64,000 nucleotides of DNA from Saccharospirillum sp. MSK14-1 (lineage in GTDB: Bacteria; Pseudomonadota; Gammaproteobacteria; Pseudomonadales; Natronospirillaceae): assembly GCF_003054965.1 (NCBI RefSeq), contig NZ_MIES01000026.1, positions 186,001-250,000 of the forward strand, written 5' to 3'. The notes below the pieces were generated by a model. The model worked only from the letters and a program-made list of their open reading frames with translations. It made no database searches and had not been told where the DNA came from. The position numbers and the translations under genes were made by a program. Positions 51,507 to 60,867 of the stretch are shown one piece after another (position 1 is the stretch's first letter; every line of letters begins with the position of its first letter).

Positions 51507-53093
51507 TCAATCGATCTTCGGCGGTGTTGAAAAGGTGTGATAAGGCGCCGGAGAATCCACCGTCCATTCCAAACCTTCCGCGCCGTCCCAGGGTTTCGCC
51601 GGTGCTGGCTTACCCGCCACCACGGTATTCACCACGATATAAAGGAACAGCAGTTGGCTGGCGCCAAACAGGAAGCCGCCCATGCTTGAGATCATATTGA
51701 AGTCGGCGAACTGCAGGGCGTAGTCCGGAATCCGTCTCGGCATGCCCGCCAGGCCCAGGAAGTGCTGCGGGAAGAACAGGACGTTCACGCCGATAAAGCT
51801 CAGCCAGAAATGCACCTTACCCAGCGTTTCGTTGTACATCTTGCCGCTCCACTTGGGCAGCCAGTAATACACCGCCGCCATGATGGAGAACACCGCGCCC
51901 GGTACCAGCACATAGTGGAAATGCGCCACCACAAAGTAGGTATCGTGATATTGGAAGTCGGCCGGAGCCACCGCCAACATCAGTCCAGAGAAACCACCGA
52001 TGGTGAACAACACGACGAAACACACCGCAAACAGCATCGGTGTTTCAAAGGTCATCGAACCGCGGAACATGGTGGTTACCCAGTTAAATACCTTCACGCC
52101 CGTCGGTACTGCGATCAGCATGGTCGACCACATAAAGAAGGCTTCCCCGAGGAAAGGAATACCGACGGTGAACATGTGGTGGGCCCAAACAATAAAGCTC
52201 AAGAAGGCAATGGACGCCGTGGCGTAAACCATGGACGAATAACCAAACAACTGTTTACGGGCAAAGGCTGGAATGATCGCCGAGACAATACCAAAGGCCG
52301 GCAGAATCATGATGTAAACCTCGGGGTGCCCGAAGAACCAGAACACATGCTGGAACAACACCGGTGAACCACCACCGGCGGCATTAAAGAATGCCGTTCC
52401 GAAATGGATGTCCATCAACATCATGGTGACCACACCGGCAAGCACCGGCATTACGGCGATCAGCAGATAGGCAGTGATTAACCAGGTCCAGACGAACAGC
52501 GGCATCTTCATCAGCGTCATGCCCGGAGCGCGCATGTTCAAAATGGTCGCGATGATATTAATCGCCCCCATAATCGACGACGCACCCATAATATGAACCG
52601 CAAAGATAAAGAAGGTCACACTGTCCGGTGCGTAGGTCGTCGAAAGCGGTGCGTAGAATGTCCAGCCGAAGTTGGGTGCTCCGCCATCCATAAAGAGGGT
52701 GGACGCCAACATCGCAAAGGCAAACGGCAGAATCCAGAAGCTCAGGTTGTTCATCCGTGGCAACGCCATATCCGGCGCGCCCACCATCATCGGAATCATC
52801 CAGTTGGCCAGGCCGACAAAGGCAGGCATGACCGCACCAAACACCATGATCAAACCGTGCATGGTGGTCATCTGGTTAAAGAACTCTGGCTGCACCAGCT
52901 GCAAGCCGGGCTGGAATAACTCGGCCCGAATCACCATGGCGAAGGAGCCGCCCAGCAGGAACATGGCAAAGCTGAACCACAGGTACATCGTACCGATGTC
53001 TTTGTGGTTGGTGGTATAAAGCCAGCGCGTTATGCCTTTGGCTGGCCCGTGATGCGCGTGATCATGATCGTGATCGTGCGTGGTCGTCGTCAT
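51507..53093 (-). CDS. ctaD: cytochrome c oxidase subunit I
   Basis: The 528-residue catalytic subunit with twelve helices. It carries heme a, heme a3 and CuB. Visible signatures are 'TTMHGLIMVFGAVMPAFVGLANW', the CuB/cross-linked segment 'WFFGHPEVYIMILPAFG', 'WAHHMFTVGIP' and 'HDTYFVVAHFHYVLVPGAVF'. The N-terminus is His-rich ('HDHDHDHAHHGP'), which might bind metal. It is read from the ctaC-ctaD pair, whose genes are 11 nt apart. Confidence 0.97.
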   Translation of the reverse strand: MTTTTHDHDHDHAHHGPAKGITRWLYTTNHKDIGTMYLWFSFAMFLLGGSFAMVIRAELFQPGLQLVQPEFFNQMTTMHGLIMVFGAVMPAFVGLANWMIPMMVGAPDMALPRMNNLSFWILPFAFAMLASTLFMDGGAPNFGWTFYAPLSTTYAPDSVTFFIFAVHIMGASSIMGAINIIATILNMRAPGMTLMKMPLFVWTWLITAYLLIAVMPVLAGVVTMMLMDIHFGTAFFNAAGGGSPVLFQHVFWFFGHPEVYIMILPAFGIVSAIIPAFARKQLFGYSSMVYATASIAFLSFIVWAHHMFTVGIPFLGEAFFMWSTMLIAVPTGVKVFNWVTTMFRGSMTFETPMLFAVCFVVLFTIGGFSGLMLAVAPADFQYHDTYFVVAHFHYVLVPGAVFSIMAAVYYWLPKWSGKMYNETLGKVHFWLSFIGVNVLFFPQHFLGLAGMPRRIPDYALQFADFNMISSMGGFLFGASQLLFLYIVVNTVVAGKPAPAKPWDGAEGLEWTVDSPAPYHTFSTPPKID

Positions 53094-53104
53094 GTCACTG
53101 CTCC

Positions 53105-54244
53105 TTATTCGCTGGCGTTGAGGTTGAGAATATCGATGGGTTCGACCATGTCGCCCATGTTGTTACCCAACGCGTTTCGTTCGAATGTGATCACCGCAGC
53201 CAGATCGACCGGGCTCAACTGATCACCAAAGGCCTGCATGGCAGTACCCGGCACACCGTTAAAGACGATGTCGATGTGACCCTGAATATCGCCGGTGACA
53301 ATCGGACTTCCGGTCATGGCTGGGAAGGCGCCTGGAATGCCGCTGCCATCGGGTTGGTGACAGGAGGCACAGGCGGATTGATAGACTCCGCGGCCACGTT
53401 CAACCAGTTGCTCAACGCTCCATTCCTGGTTCGTCAATTCAGCCACCTGACGCGCTTCTTCCTGTTTACCGGCAAGCCATTCATCAAATTCGGCTTGAGA
53501 TACGGCTTCAACCACCACCGGCATAAAGCCATGATCACGACCACATAACTCGGTGCACTGGCCGCGGTAGGTACCGGGTTCGTTGATCACGGTCCAGGCT
53601 TCGTTCGCCATACCGGGAATCGCATCTTTCTTAACCGCGAGCTCCGGAACCCACCAGGAATGGATAACGTCTGCTGCCGTCAGTACGAACCGAACCTTCT
53701 GGCCAACGGGCAATACCAGAGGCTGATCAACTTCGAGCAGGTAGTTTTCATTCTTGGCTAGACGGTTGTTAATTTCGTCGCGAGAGGTAGACAGGCTGGA
53801 GAAATAGTCGACTTCGGCGTCTGGGTCGGCTTCGTTGATGTAGCGATAACGCCAACGCCATTGATAGCCGGTAATTTCCACCGTCATGTCGGCGTTGTCG
53901 ACGTCATACATGTCCGCCAGTGTAAAGGTTGCGCGTACACCAACGGCGAAAATGACGACGGCCGGGATCAGCGTCCAGGCAAGTTCGACTTTCGTGCTTT
54001 CATGGAAATTGGAAGATACCGCGCCTTTGGATTTGCGATGCTTAAACATCGCATAGAACATCACCCCAAATACGGCGATACCAATAATCACGCATACCCA
54101 GAAAATGAGCATGTGCAGGCCATAGACTTCCTGACTGATATCCGTCACACCCTTGGGCATGTTGAATTGCCAGTCAGCTTGGGCCGCAGACCCCACCAGC
54201 AGCGCAGCCATAACGGCGCCTGCACGAAGCAGCCTTCTCTGCAT
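53105..54244 (-). CDS. ctaC: cytochrome c oxidase subunit II with C-terminal cytochrome c domain
   Basis: A 379-residue protein: signal peptide ending near residue 23, two helices (about 40-65 and 88-108), and a cupredoxin domain with the CuA ligands H195, C230, E232 (backbone), C234, H238 and M241 in 'GQCTELCGRDHGFM'. A fused cytochrome c domain carries 'CASCH' (C292-H296) and a probable distal Met, making this a caa3-like oxidase that can take electrons directly from a small c-type cytochrome. GAGG lies 6 nt before the ATG. Confidence 0.96.
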   Translation of the reverse strand: MQRRLLRAGAVMAALLVGSAAQADWQFNMPKGVTDISQEVYGLHMLIFWVCVIIGIAVFGVMFYAMFKHRKSKGAVSSNFHESTKVELAWTLIPAVVIFAVGVRATFTLADMYDVDNADMTVEITGYQWRWRYRYINEADPDAEVDYFSSLSTSRDEINNRLAKNENYLLEVDQPLVLPVGQKVRFVLTAADVIHSWWVPELAVKKDAIPGMANEAWTVINEPGTYRGQCTELCGRDHGFMPVVVEAVSQAEFDEWLAGKQEEARQVAELTNQEWSVEQLVERGRGVYQSACASCHQPDGSGIPGAFPAMTGSPIVTGDIQGHIDIVFNGVPGTAMQAFGDQLSPVDLAAVITFERNALGNNMGDMVEPIDILNLNASE

Positions 54245-54423
54245 CCTTCACCTCTGCCTTGTTATTGTAGTTGGGCGTTACCGAGTGAAGCTTACTTAAT
54301 GTTCCAAACCCGCATTTCGACACTGCTGTTTTGCCAGCTCGTTGTTGTTGCTAAACACAGCCGGAGAAACGGACGTCATTTGGGCGCTATCCCGGTTACC
54401 CAGATTCAGAAACGGTCGAAGTC

Positions 54424-54453
54424 AGTATAAACACGGTTGTTTTTAAAACCCAA
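54424..54453 (-). promoter_or_regulatory. ctaC: candidate promoter of the ctaC-ctaD-ctaE operon
   Basis: On the minus strand TTGGGT and TATACT are 18 nt apart. The start near 54417 would give a leader of about 170 nt. The remainder of the 319-bp gap 54245-54563 shows no gene and no other convincing signal. Confidence 0.38.
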
Positions 54454-54563
54454 GCGTCGACTGAGTCCGGGCTTATTTCAACTGGCCTACTTTGATCCTA
54501 TTTCATTTGTAAAAACAAGGCGTTAGTCGGATCATCGACGGTCTATTTTTTTGCAGCACCGAG

Positions 54564-55895
54564 ATGAATTCGATTCCAGCCACCGCCTGGCACAGGACGT
54601 GGTCACTGATGTGGCCCGTTATGTTGGCCAATGCGTCCATGCCCTTGCTGGGTTTGGTCGATACCGCCGTTCTGGGTCATTTAGATGACAGCGTTTATCT
54701 GGCCGGCGTCGCACTCGGTTCCAGCTTGATGGCGTTTGTATTCTGGGGCTTCAATTTTCTGTCGATGGGGCTGTCCGGTTTTACCTCTCAAGCCTATGGC
54801 GCACGCAACGCTGCCTTACTCAGAACTCAGTTGGCACAATACAGTCTGGTTGCTTTGCTGCTGATCAGCCTGGTTCTCGCATTACACCCCTGGCTCATCG
54901 CCGCTGGCCTCAACTTTATGGACGCTTCGAACGCGGCTACGGAAGAAGCGCAACTCTATTTGAGCATTCGTGTCTGGGGTGTTCCGGCACAAATCTTCAA
55001 CACCATGCTGCTGGGGTTCTTTACCGGCATGCAGAATACCCGCATCAGCCTCTATACCGTGTCGCTGGCGCAGATGGTCAATCTGGTATTGGATGTGGTG
55101 CTGGTTTACGGCTTTGGTCTGACCACCGCCGGCATTGCTCTGGGTACGGTGTTAAGCGAATACTTGGCACTGACATTGGTTCTGGTGATGCTCACCCGAA
55201 CGTTGCGCCGGCTCGATCCGGGACTCGATCGCAGCCTGCTGCATCAGCTACGCGCTTATAAAGCCATCTTTAACGTCAGCGCCAGCCTGTTTCTGCGTAC
55301 TTTCTTATTACTCAGCGGCTTTGCCTGGTTTAATCGTCTGGGTGCTCAGTTCGGCAATGATGTTCTGGCGGCTAACGCCATTCTGCTGACGTTCTTAACC
55401 CTGATTTCCAATACCCTCGATGGCAGTGCGGCAGCGTCCGAGGCTCAGGTTGGACTGGCCATTGGTCGTGGACGCACCGACCAGCTGCGCACGGTATTGT
55501 GGACCACCGGTCTGGCGGCTTTGGCGCTGATGATGATCATGAGCCTGTCGTTTGCAGTCGCCGGAGGGTTGATCATCGATTTACTGACCGGCCAGGCCCA
55601 ACTTGAACAATTGGCTCGCCAGTATCTGCCCTGGATCATGGCATTACCCTTAGCCGGTGGCCTGGCGTTCTGGCTGGATGGGGTTTTTATTGGCGCTCGG
55701 ATGACTCAACAGATGCGCAATGGCGTCATTTTCGGTTTTACGCTCTTTCTCTGTTCCAGCCTGCTGCTGCCAGCTAACAACCACTGGCTGTGGTTTGGTT
55801 TCTCATTGATGTTCATTGGACGCTCATTTTGGATGCTGAGTGTCTTCCGTTTGCATTTAATTCCGAAAATTCGACAGGCAAAAAAAGCACCTTAA
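54564..55895 (+). CDS. MATE-family efflux transporter (DinF-like)
   Basis: A 443-residue inner-membrane protein with twelve helices in two homologous halves. 'MWPVMLANASMPLLGLVDTAVLGHL' at the N-terminus and 'GFNFLSMGLSGFTSQAYGARN' are MATE/DinF signatures. Such proteins export cationic or toxic compounds driven by H+ or Na+. The ribosome site is weak. It is divergent from the ctaC operon and no regulator gene is adjacent. Confidence 0.9.
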   Translation: MNSIPATAWHRTWSLMWPVMLANASMPLLGLVDTAVLGHLDDSVYLAGVALGSSLMAFVFWGFNFLSMGLSGFTSQAYGARNAALLRTQLAQYSLVALLLISLVLALHPWLIAAGLNFMDASNAATEEAQLYLSIRVWGVPAQIFNTMLLGFFTGMQNTRISLYTVSLAQMVNLVLDVVLVYGFGLTTAGIALGTVLSEYLALTLVLVMLTRTLRRLDPGLDRSLLHQLRAYKAIFNVSASLFLRTFLLLSGFAWFNRLGAQFGNDVLAANAILLTFLTLISNTLDGSAAASEAQVGLAIGRGRTDQLRTVLWTTGLAALALMMIMSLSFAVAGGLIIDLLTGQAQLEQLARQYLPWIMALPLAGGLAFWLDGVFIGARMTQQMRNGVIFGFTLFLCSSLLLPANNHWLWFGFSLMFIGRSFWMLSVFRLHLIPKIRQAKKAP

Positions 55896-56023
55896 ACTAC
55901 ACTTATTCGCATCATTCAATCGAGACTGTTGCTTTGTCGCTAACCACCCAGTCCCAATCTGAATTGCGTGACTCCAGCGTTCTGTCCGTAATCCATCGCC
56001 AACCCTTTGAAGAGTCAGCGACC

Positions 56024-56620
56024 ATGCCGTCGAGCCGTATCAATAGGGCACTGCAACAAGCGTTGAACGCGCCCGATGGCGCACCGAATATGGCCCGCTT
56101 TATCGCCACCTTCCAGCGCAAGCATCCTCAACTGCTCAAAGCAGAGCAGGGCGATATCGAGCATCCACTGACGGCGTTCCTGAACGACTATGTCCGTTTA
56201 CTACCGGGGCTTTTGGTGGAGATAGACCAGTCCTGCCATTCATTGAACATCGCCGGCACCAGTCAGCAGTTACTGGTGATTCTGGATCAATTCTTCGCGG
56301 CCATTGAACCGGCCCGCTTTGATTATGGTTTGGTCGGGGTGCTGGATAAGGTGTATTTCGGCCACCGCCTGGTGGAGGAATTGCACGATCAGTTAATGAT
56401 GCGACACGGCCAACCGATGATCAGCTGGGACACCACCTTAGCGAACTTACTGGTCCATACACTGATTGGTGACAGTTACGCCATCCGCCTGGATATGACG
56501 GCGCAGGAAATCGTTGGCTATCTGCCCACTGCTGACGCACCCGTCACGCCTCAAGCCAATGGTCATATCCACTGGCCTTGCCTGGTTCGAGAGCACGGCT
56601 TAAGTCTGTTATTGAGTTAA
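56024..56620 (+). CDS. conserved-looking protein of unknown function
   Basis: I do not recognise this 198-residue protein. It is soluble and mostly helical by composition, with no signal peptide or membrane segment. Notable stretches are 'NMARFIATFQRKHPQLLKAE', 'HPLTAFLNDYVRLLPGLL' and 'YGLVGVLDKVYFGHRLVEELHDQL'. The ATG at 56024 has a GAAGAG-like site 9 nt upstream. A longer in-frame reading from 55790 would overlap the dinF-like gene and is less likely. It is 128 nt behind that gene on the same strand and could share its transcript. Confidence 0.6.
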   Translation: MPSSRINRALQQALNAPDGAPNMARFIATFQRKHPQLLKAEQGDIEHPLTAFLNDYVRLLPGLLVEIDQSCHSLNIAGTSQQLLVILDQFFAAIEPARFDYGLVGVLDKVYFGHRLVEELHDQLMMRHGQPMISWDTTLANLLVHTLIGDSYAIRLDMTAQEIVGYLPTADAPVTPQANGHIHWPCLVREHGLSLLLS

Positions 56621-56638
56621 ATCGGTTGCCCGGGACAC

Positions 56639-57733
56639 TCAGTTGGGCAGTTCATTGCGCAACAACGCTTCAAGCTGGTCACACCGCTGCCGCAATTGCT
56701 CGGCCGTTTCGGCGGTCACCGTAATATGCCCAATCTTGCGTCCGCGACGTGGCGCTTTGCCATAGTCATGCCAGTGCGCTCCCGCAATGGCCATCACCAA
56801 GCTACGCTCAGGCATGGCGCCGATCAGGTTATACAATGCAACGGGTCCTCGCGTCTGGGTGTCTCCCAGCGGCAAGTCGGCCACCGCCCGCACATGGTTT
56901 TCAAACTGACTGCAAACACTGCCTTCTATTGTCCAGTGACCTGAGTTGTGCACCCTTGGCGCAATTTCATTGGCCAACAACCGGTCGCCTACAACAAAGA
57001 ATTCAAACGCCAAGACGCCCACATAATCCAACGCGTCCATCACCTCACCCACGGCTTGCTCAGCGTTGGCTTGAAGTGGGTGATCGGTCAGTGGCTCAGA
57101 ACGATAGAGCATACCCTGGCGGTGTTCGTTTCGAACCAGCGGATAAAAAGCCAGCTCGCCTGAAGCGGAACGAACGCCAATGCAGGACACTTCATAATCG
57201 AAGGCAACAAAGCCCTCGAGAATCATGGGTACCTCACCCAGTTCGGCGAAGGCGTTTTTAACGTCGGCGCTTTCACGCAAGACTTTCTGGCCTTTGCCGT
57301 CATAACCCAGAGTGCGTGTTTTCAGGATGGCAGGCAGGCCAATGCGAGCAACAGCATCGTCCACATCGGCTTGGCTGGCAATATCGGCCAAAGGCGCGGT
57401 TTCAATGCCCAGCTGTTGGAATAAACTTTTTTCCAGCCAGCGATCCCGGGCCGTGGCTAGCGCCTGTGACGACGGGTAGACCGGTAAGTGCTCTGCGATC
57501 TGTGCAACGGTCTGCGCTGGCACACTTTCAAACTCAAAGGTGACCCGATCGACTGACGCCGCCAGTTGATTAATGGCCAGCGCATCATCGTAAGCGCCTT
57601 GGACCAAGGTTCCAAAGGGCGCCGCACACGCATCGGCGGAAGGATCAAGAAAGCTCAGCTGAATATTCAGCGGCGAGGCTGCCTGAGCCATCATGCGGCC
57701 CAGTTGTCCGCCACCGATTACACCAATGCGCAT
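56639..57733 (-). CDS. purK: N5-carboxyaminoimidazole ribonucleotide synthase
   Basis: PurK uses ATP and bicarbonate to carboxylate AIR in de novo purine synthesis. The 364-residue ATP-grasp protein has 'IGVIGGGQLGRMMAQAA', 'ILKTRTLGYDGKGQKVLR', 'EGFVAFDYEVSCIGVRS' and 'NEIAPRVHNSGHWTIEG'. Its start overlaps the purE stop by one base, giving the usual purE-purK operon. Confidence 0.97.
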   Translation of the reverse strand: MRIGVIGGGQLGRMMAQAASPLNIQLSFLDPSADACAAPFGTLVQGAYDDALAINQLAASVDRVTFEFESVPAQTVAQIAEHLPVYPSSQALATARDRWLEKSLFQQLGIETAPLADIASQADVDDAVARIGLPAILKTRTLGYDGKGQKVLRESADVKNAFAELGEVPMILEGFVAFDYEVSCIGVRSASGELAFYPLVRNEHRQGMLYRSEPLTDHPLQANAEQAVGEVMDALDYVGVLAFEFFVVGDRLLANEIAPRVHNSGHWTIEGSVCSQFENHVRAVADLPLGDTQTRGPVALYNLIGAMPERSLVMAIAGAHWHDYGKAPRRGRKIGHITVTAETAEQLRQRCDQLEALLRNELPN

Positions 57734-58236
57734 CAGGCCCCCGGAATCGGCCGGGCCAATACACGATCGGTTTGGCGTTGACGGAAATCGAGCAATGCCT
57801 GGCGCACCGCCTCATCGTGATTGCTCAGTATGCTGGCAGCCAGAATCGCCGCATTAATAGCACCGGCTTTACCAATAGCCAGCGTCGCCGTCGGCACACC
57901 GGCGGGCATTTGCACAATGGACAGCAGCGAGTCGACACCCGAGAGCATGCTGCTTTGCACCGGCACGCCCAGCACCGGTAAATGCGTTTTGGCCGCACAC
58001 ATGCCCGGCAGATGGGCGGCGCCACCGGCACCGGCAATGATCACTTCCAAACCGCGGTCAAATGCCGTTTCGGCGTATTCAAACAATAAATCCGGTGTCC
58101 GATGCGCCGATACCACCTGGCTTTCGAAACCAATACCTAACTCAGTCAAGGTATCGGCACAGTGACTCATGGTGCTCCAATCGGACTGGGAACCCATGAT
58201 GATGCCCACTTTTATCGTGCTAGCCTGGTCGGTCAC
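57733..58236 (-). CDS. purE: N5-carboxyaminoimidazole ribonucleotide mutase
   Basis: The 167-residue class I PurE converts N5-CAIR to CAIR. It shows '[15 protein letters not shown]' at the phosphate site, '[15 protein letters not shown]' and '[14 protein letters not shown]'. It follows the YheV-like gene with a 4-nt overlap and leads into purK. No PurR operator is visible upstream. Confidence 0.97.
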   Translation of the reverse strand: MTDQASTIKVGIIMGSQSDWSTMSHCADTLTELGIGFESQVVSAHRTPDLLFEYAETAFDRGLEVIIAGAGGAAHLPGMCAAKTHLPVLGVPVQSSMLSGVDSLLSIVQMPAGVPTATLAIGKAGAINAAILAASILSNHDEAVRQALLDFRQRQTDRVLARPIPGA

Positions 58237-58487
58237 TGAGAAGAATCCTTACTGGGGGTTTGAGGATCCAAAATACGCACGGGCTGCGCTTCGGTATCCG
58301 CTTGCTGATTGGGTTGGTTAACTCGCGTATCCAGTTCAGTGGGTGCATTCACCGCTTGGCTGATGCGATCGGTAAAGCCGCATTCAACGCATTCGCGCAC
58401 CATCACATCACCGTCATTGCCAGCCTTGAGGGTGTCCATTTCGCCGCAGCGCGGACATACCGCCCCGGCGATGAATCGAATTGACAT
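58233..58487 (-). CDS. YheV-family putative zinc-ribbon protein
   Basis: An 84-residue protein. '[17 protein letters not shown]' and 'ECVECGF' give two CxxC pairs for one zinc, the YheV/DUF2387 pattern; the C-terminal half is polar and poorly conserved. Function is unknown. ATG at 58487 with GAGG 5 nt upstream. It is the first gene of the purEK transcript, behind a strong promoter. Confidence 0.85.
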   Translation of the reverse strand: MSIRFIAGAVCPRCGEMDTLKAGNDGDVMVRECVECGFTDRISQAVNAPTELDTRVNQPNQQADTEAQPVRILDPQTPSKDSSQ

Positions 58488-58510
58488 AAGCACCTCAGGA
58501 AAAGGAGCGC

Positions 58511-58539
58511 ATTATAACGGCCGTGGTTGGCAGCGTCAT
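58511..58539 (-). promoter_or_regulatory. sigma-70 promoter of the yheV-purE-purK operon
   Basis: On the minus strand ATGACG and a perfect TATAAT are 17 nt apart, giving a leader of about 17 nt to the ATG. It lies between engB and the yheV-like gene. Confidence 0.68.
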
Positions 58540-58563
58540 GTGCCTGGACCGACCAAAAGCGAC

Positions 58564-59175
58564 TCAGTCTTGCTCGTCCAACAGTTGACCGCTGAGCCAA
58601 CTTTCCAGCTCAGCCACACCGTCTTTTTTCAGTGAACTGAATAACTGCACCGACAACCAACTGGCTTGCGACTGCAACTGAGAGCGCACACGTTGAAAAG
58701 TACTGGCCGCCGGGCCGCGTTTGAGCTTATCGGCTTTGGTCAGCAGCACTCGCAGCGGCATTTCGGTTTCAATCGCCCAGCGCACCATCATTTCGTCGAA
58801 GTCGGTCATCGGGTGGCGCACGTCCATTAACAGCACCACGCCTTTCAAACTGGTTCGCTCAGCCAAGTATTCGCCAATGTTGCGATCCCAGTCTTCTTTC
58901 ATGTCTCGATTCACCTTGGCGTATCCATAACCGGGCAAATCGACCAGGCGATAATCCCCTGACGACAGTGAAAAAAAGTTAATCAGCTGGGTTCGGCCCG
59001 GCGTCTTGGAGGTTCGGGCTAATTTCGAATTTCGGGTCAGGCTGTTTAACGCGCTGCTTTTACCGGCGTTCGAACGACCGGCAAAGGCCACTTCGGCACC
59101 GGTGTCTGGCGGGCAATTGGTCAGACGAGGCGCGCTGGTTAAAAAGCGGGCTGAATCGAAACGCGGGGCAGTCAT
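58564..59175 (-). CDS. engB: ribosome biogenesis GTPase EngB/YsxC
   Basis: A 203-residue TRAFAC-class GTPase needed for 50S assembly. The G1 motif is 'GRSNAGKSS', G2 Thr is in 'TSKTPGRT', G3 is 'DLPGYGYA', and G4 is 'TKADKL'. AAGGA lies 6 nt before the ATG. It is divergent from cytochrome c4, the same arrangement as in Pseudomonas. Confidence 0.97.
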   Translation of the reverse strand: MTAPRFDSARFLTSAPRLTNCPPDTGAEVAFAGRSNAGKSSALNSLTRNSKLARTSKTPGRTQLINFFSLSSGDYRLVDLPGYGYAKVNRDMKEDWDRNIGEYLAERTSLKGVVLLMDVRHPMTDFDEMMVRWAIETEMPLRVLLTKADKLKRGPAASTFQRVRSQLQSQASWLSVQLFSSLKKDGVAELESWLSGQLLDEQD

Positions 59176-59253
59176 GCGAATTCCTTGGAAAAAAGGGCAG
59201 TTTACCTGAAAGCAGCGCCGGGCATGAAAAATCCCTTCAAAGGGCAGGGTTTC

Positions 59254-59282
59254 TTCTCAACCCCGACCGCACTCTATATAAT
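59254..59282 (+). promoter_or_regulatory. sigma-70 promoter of cytochrome c4
   Basis: TTCTCA and a perfect TATAAT (59277-59282) are separated by 17 nt. The start near 59289 gives a leader of about 95 nt to the ATG. Confidence 0.68.
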
Positions 59283-59383
59283 GCGCGGACATCTACCCCG
59301 GCAGCCGCACAATAAGCGGGGCGACCTTCTGAAAAGTAACGCCGGCTGCCGCCCACATTCATTCTGGATTTGCGGGACGCGAC

Positions 59384-60019
59384 ATGAAGAAACTGATCGT
59401 TGGCTTGGTGATGCTGGCAGGTGTTACCGGCCTGGCATCGGCAGAAGAGGGTGACGCCGCACGAGGCGAGACGCTGGTTCAACAGTGCACCGCCTGCCAC
59501 GGCGCCGCTGGCGCTTCCACTATCAGCAGCAACCCCAAGCTAGCCGGGCAAGGTGAAGCTTATCTGTTGAAACAACTGCAAGACATTCAGAGCGGTGCCC
59601 GCGTTGTTACCCTGATGGCTGGTCAGCTGGATAACCTCGAAGAGCAGGACCTGGCTGATATTGCGGCTTACTATTCTGAGCAAGATAAAACCGTCGGCAC
59701 CGCTGATCCCGACCTGGTCGAACTGGGTGAACAACTCTACCGTGGCGGCAACCCCGAAACGGGCGTTCCAGCCTGTGCCGGCTGCCATTCACCGACCGGT
59801 TCCGGCAATGCACCCGCTGCTTTCCCGATGTTGTCCGGCCAGCATGCTGACTATATCGCTTCCCAGTTGCACAAATTCCAAGCGGGTTACCGTGCTGACG
59901 AGCCGACGAATGACGCTCGTACCAACGACGGTGAAAGCATGATGATGCGCGCAACTGCCTTCCGCCTGAAAGACTTCGAGATCGAGGCACTGGCCAGCTA
60001 CATAAACGGCCTGCATTGA
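59384..60019 (+). CDS. diheme cytochrome c4
   Basis: A 211-residue periplasmic protein with a signal peptide ending at 'ASA' (residue 20). Two c-type heme sites are seen, 'CTACH' (35-39) and 'CAGCH' (131-135), each followed by a distal Met region ('VTLMAGQLDNL', 'ESMMMRA'). Cytochrome c4 passes electrons to cytochrome oxidase, so it may feed the caa3- or cbb3-type enzyme. It precedes dsbA, with its own promoter and terminator. Confidence 0.93.
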   Translation: MKKLIVGLVMLAGVTGLASAEEGDAARGETLVQQCTACHGAAGASTISSNPKLAGQGEAYLLKQLQDIQSGARVVTLMAGQLDNLEEQDLADIAAYYSEQDKTVGTADPDLVELGEQLYRGGNPETGVPACAGCHSPTGSGNAPAAFPMLSGQHADYIASQLHKFQAGYRADEPTNDARTNDGESMMMRATAFRLKDFEIEALASYINGLH

Positions 60020-60066
60020 TCCGAACCCGGCATTCAGGCCGGATTCAGACGCGGTAAAGAGAATGA

Positions 60067-60101
60067 AAAGCGGACCCCGGTTACGGTGGTCCGCTTTTTT
60101 T
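60067..60101 (+). terminator. rho-independent terminator after cytochrome c4
   Basis: AAAGCGGACC (60067-60076) and GGTCCGCTTT (60088-60097) form a 10-bp stem followed by a T-run. It separates the cytochrome gene from dsbA. Confidence 0.85.
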
Positions 60102-60164
60102 GGCTTCGGCTTTCCGGCAAAGTTAGCCTCCGCCAGCGCTTTCGATGATGATGGAGACAAATGC

Positions 60165-60794
60165 ATGCTCAAACGCCTGATGCTTACCGCCGCTGTTCTG
60201 GTACTGGGTATCACCGCTGCCCAAGCCGAAGACTTTCAAGCCGGCACTCACTACCGAGTTCTTCCTGAAAAACTGCCTACCAGCTATCGCGGCGATGAAG
60301 CCGGTGAAATCCAGGAAATTTTCAGCTACAGCTGTATTCACTGCTTCAATTTAGAGCCTTTTGTACAAAGCTGGATTCAAAGCAAACCGGATGACATCCG
60401 CTTCACTCATGTGCCGGTTTTGTTCAATGACCGTCAGTTGCCCGAAGCGCGTGCTTACTACGCCACTCAGTTCCTGGATGTTGCTGACGCGACTCACATG
60501 CCCATCTTTAACGAGATTCATCTGAATCGCCGCCGTCTGGCTAGCGACGAAGGCTTTGCCGATTTCGTCAGCCAATTTGGTGTATCCAAAGACGACTACC
60601 TGGAAATGGCAGAGTCTTTTGCAGTAAATGCCCGCATCAACCAGGCGCGCGTTATCACTCAGAAAAGCGGTTTGACTGGCACACCCAGTCTGGTCGTCAA
60701 CGGTCGCTATCTGATCGATGGCCGCATGGCGGGCAGCAATCAGCGCATGTTTGACGTAGCTGAATGGCTGGTGCGTAACGACCCTGCCCAATAA
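60165..60794 (+). CDS. dsbA: periplasmic thiol:disulfide oxidoreductase DsbA
   Basis: A 209-residue exported protein, signal peptide cleaved after 'AQA' (residue 21). The thioredoxin-fold active site is C57-I-H-C60, not the usual CPHC, and 'GLTGTPSLVVNGRY' holds the cis-Pro loop. DsbA introduces disulfide bonds into exported proteins. GGAG lies 8 nt before the ATG. dsbB is not in the window. The engB, cytochrome c4, dsbA order is shared with Pseudomonas. Confidence 0.93.
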   Translation: MLKRLMLTAAVLVLGITAAQAEDFQAGTHYRVLPEKLPTSYRGDEAGEIQEIFSYSCIHCFNLEPFVQSWIQSKPDDIRFTHVPVLFNDRQLPEARAYYATQFLDVADATHMPIFNEIHLNRRRLASDEGFADFVSQFGVSKDDYLEMAESFAVNARINQARVITQKSGLTGTPSLVVNGRYLIDGRMAGSNQRMFDVAEWLVRNDPAQ

Positions 60795-60867
60795 GTCTCT
60801 GGCACGCTAGACTGAATTGGCTGATCGCAACGATCAGCCAACATCTGTTCCAGAGGATCCTGCCTTT

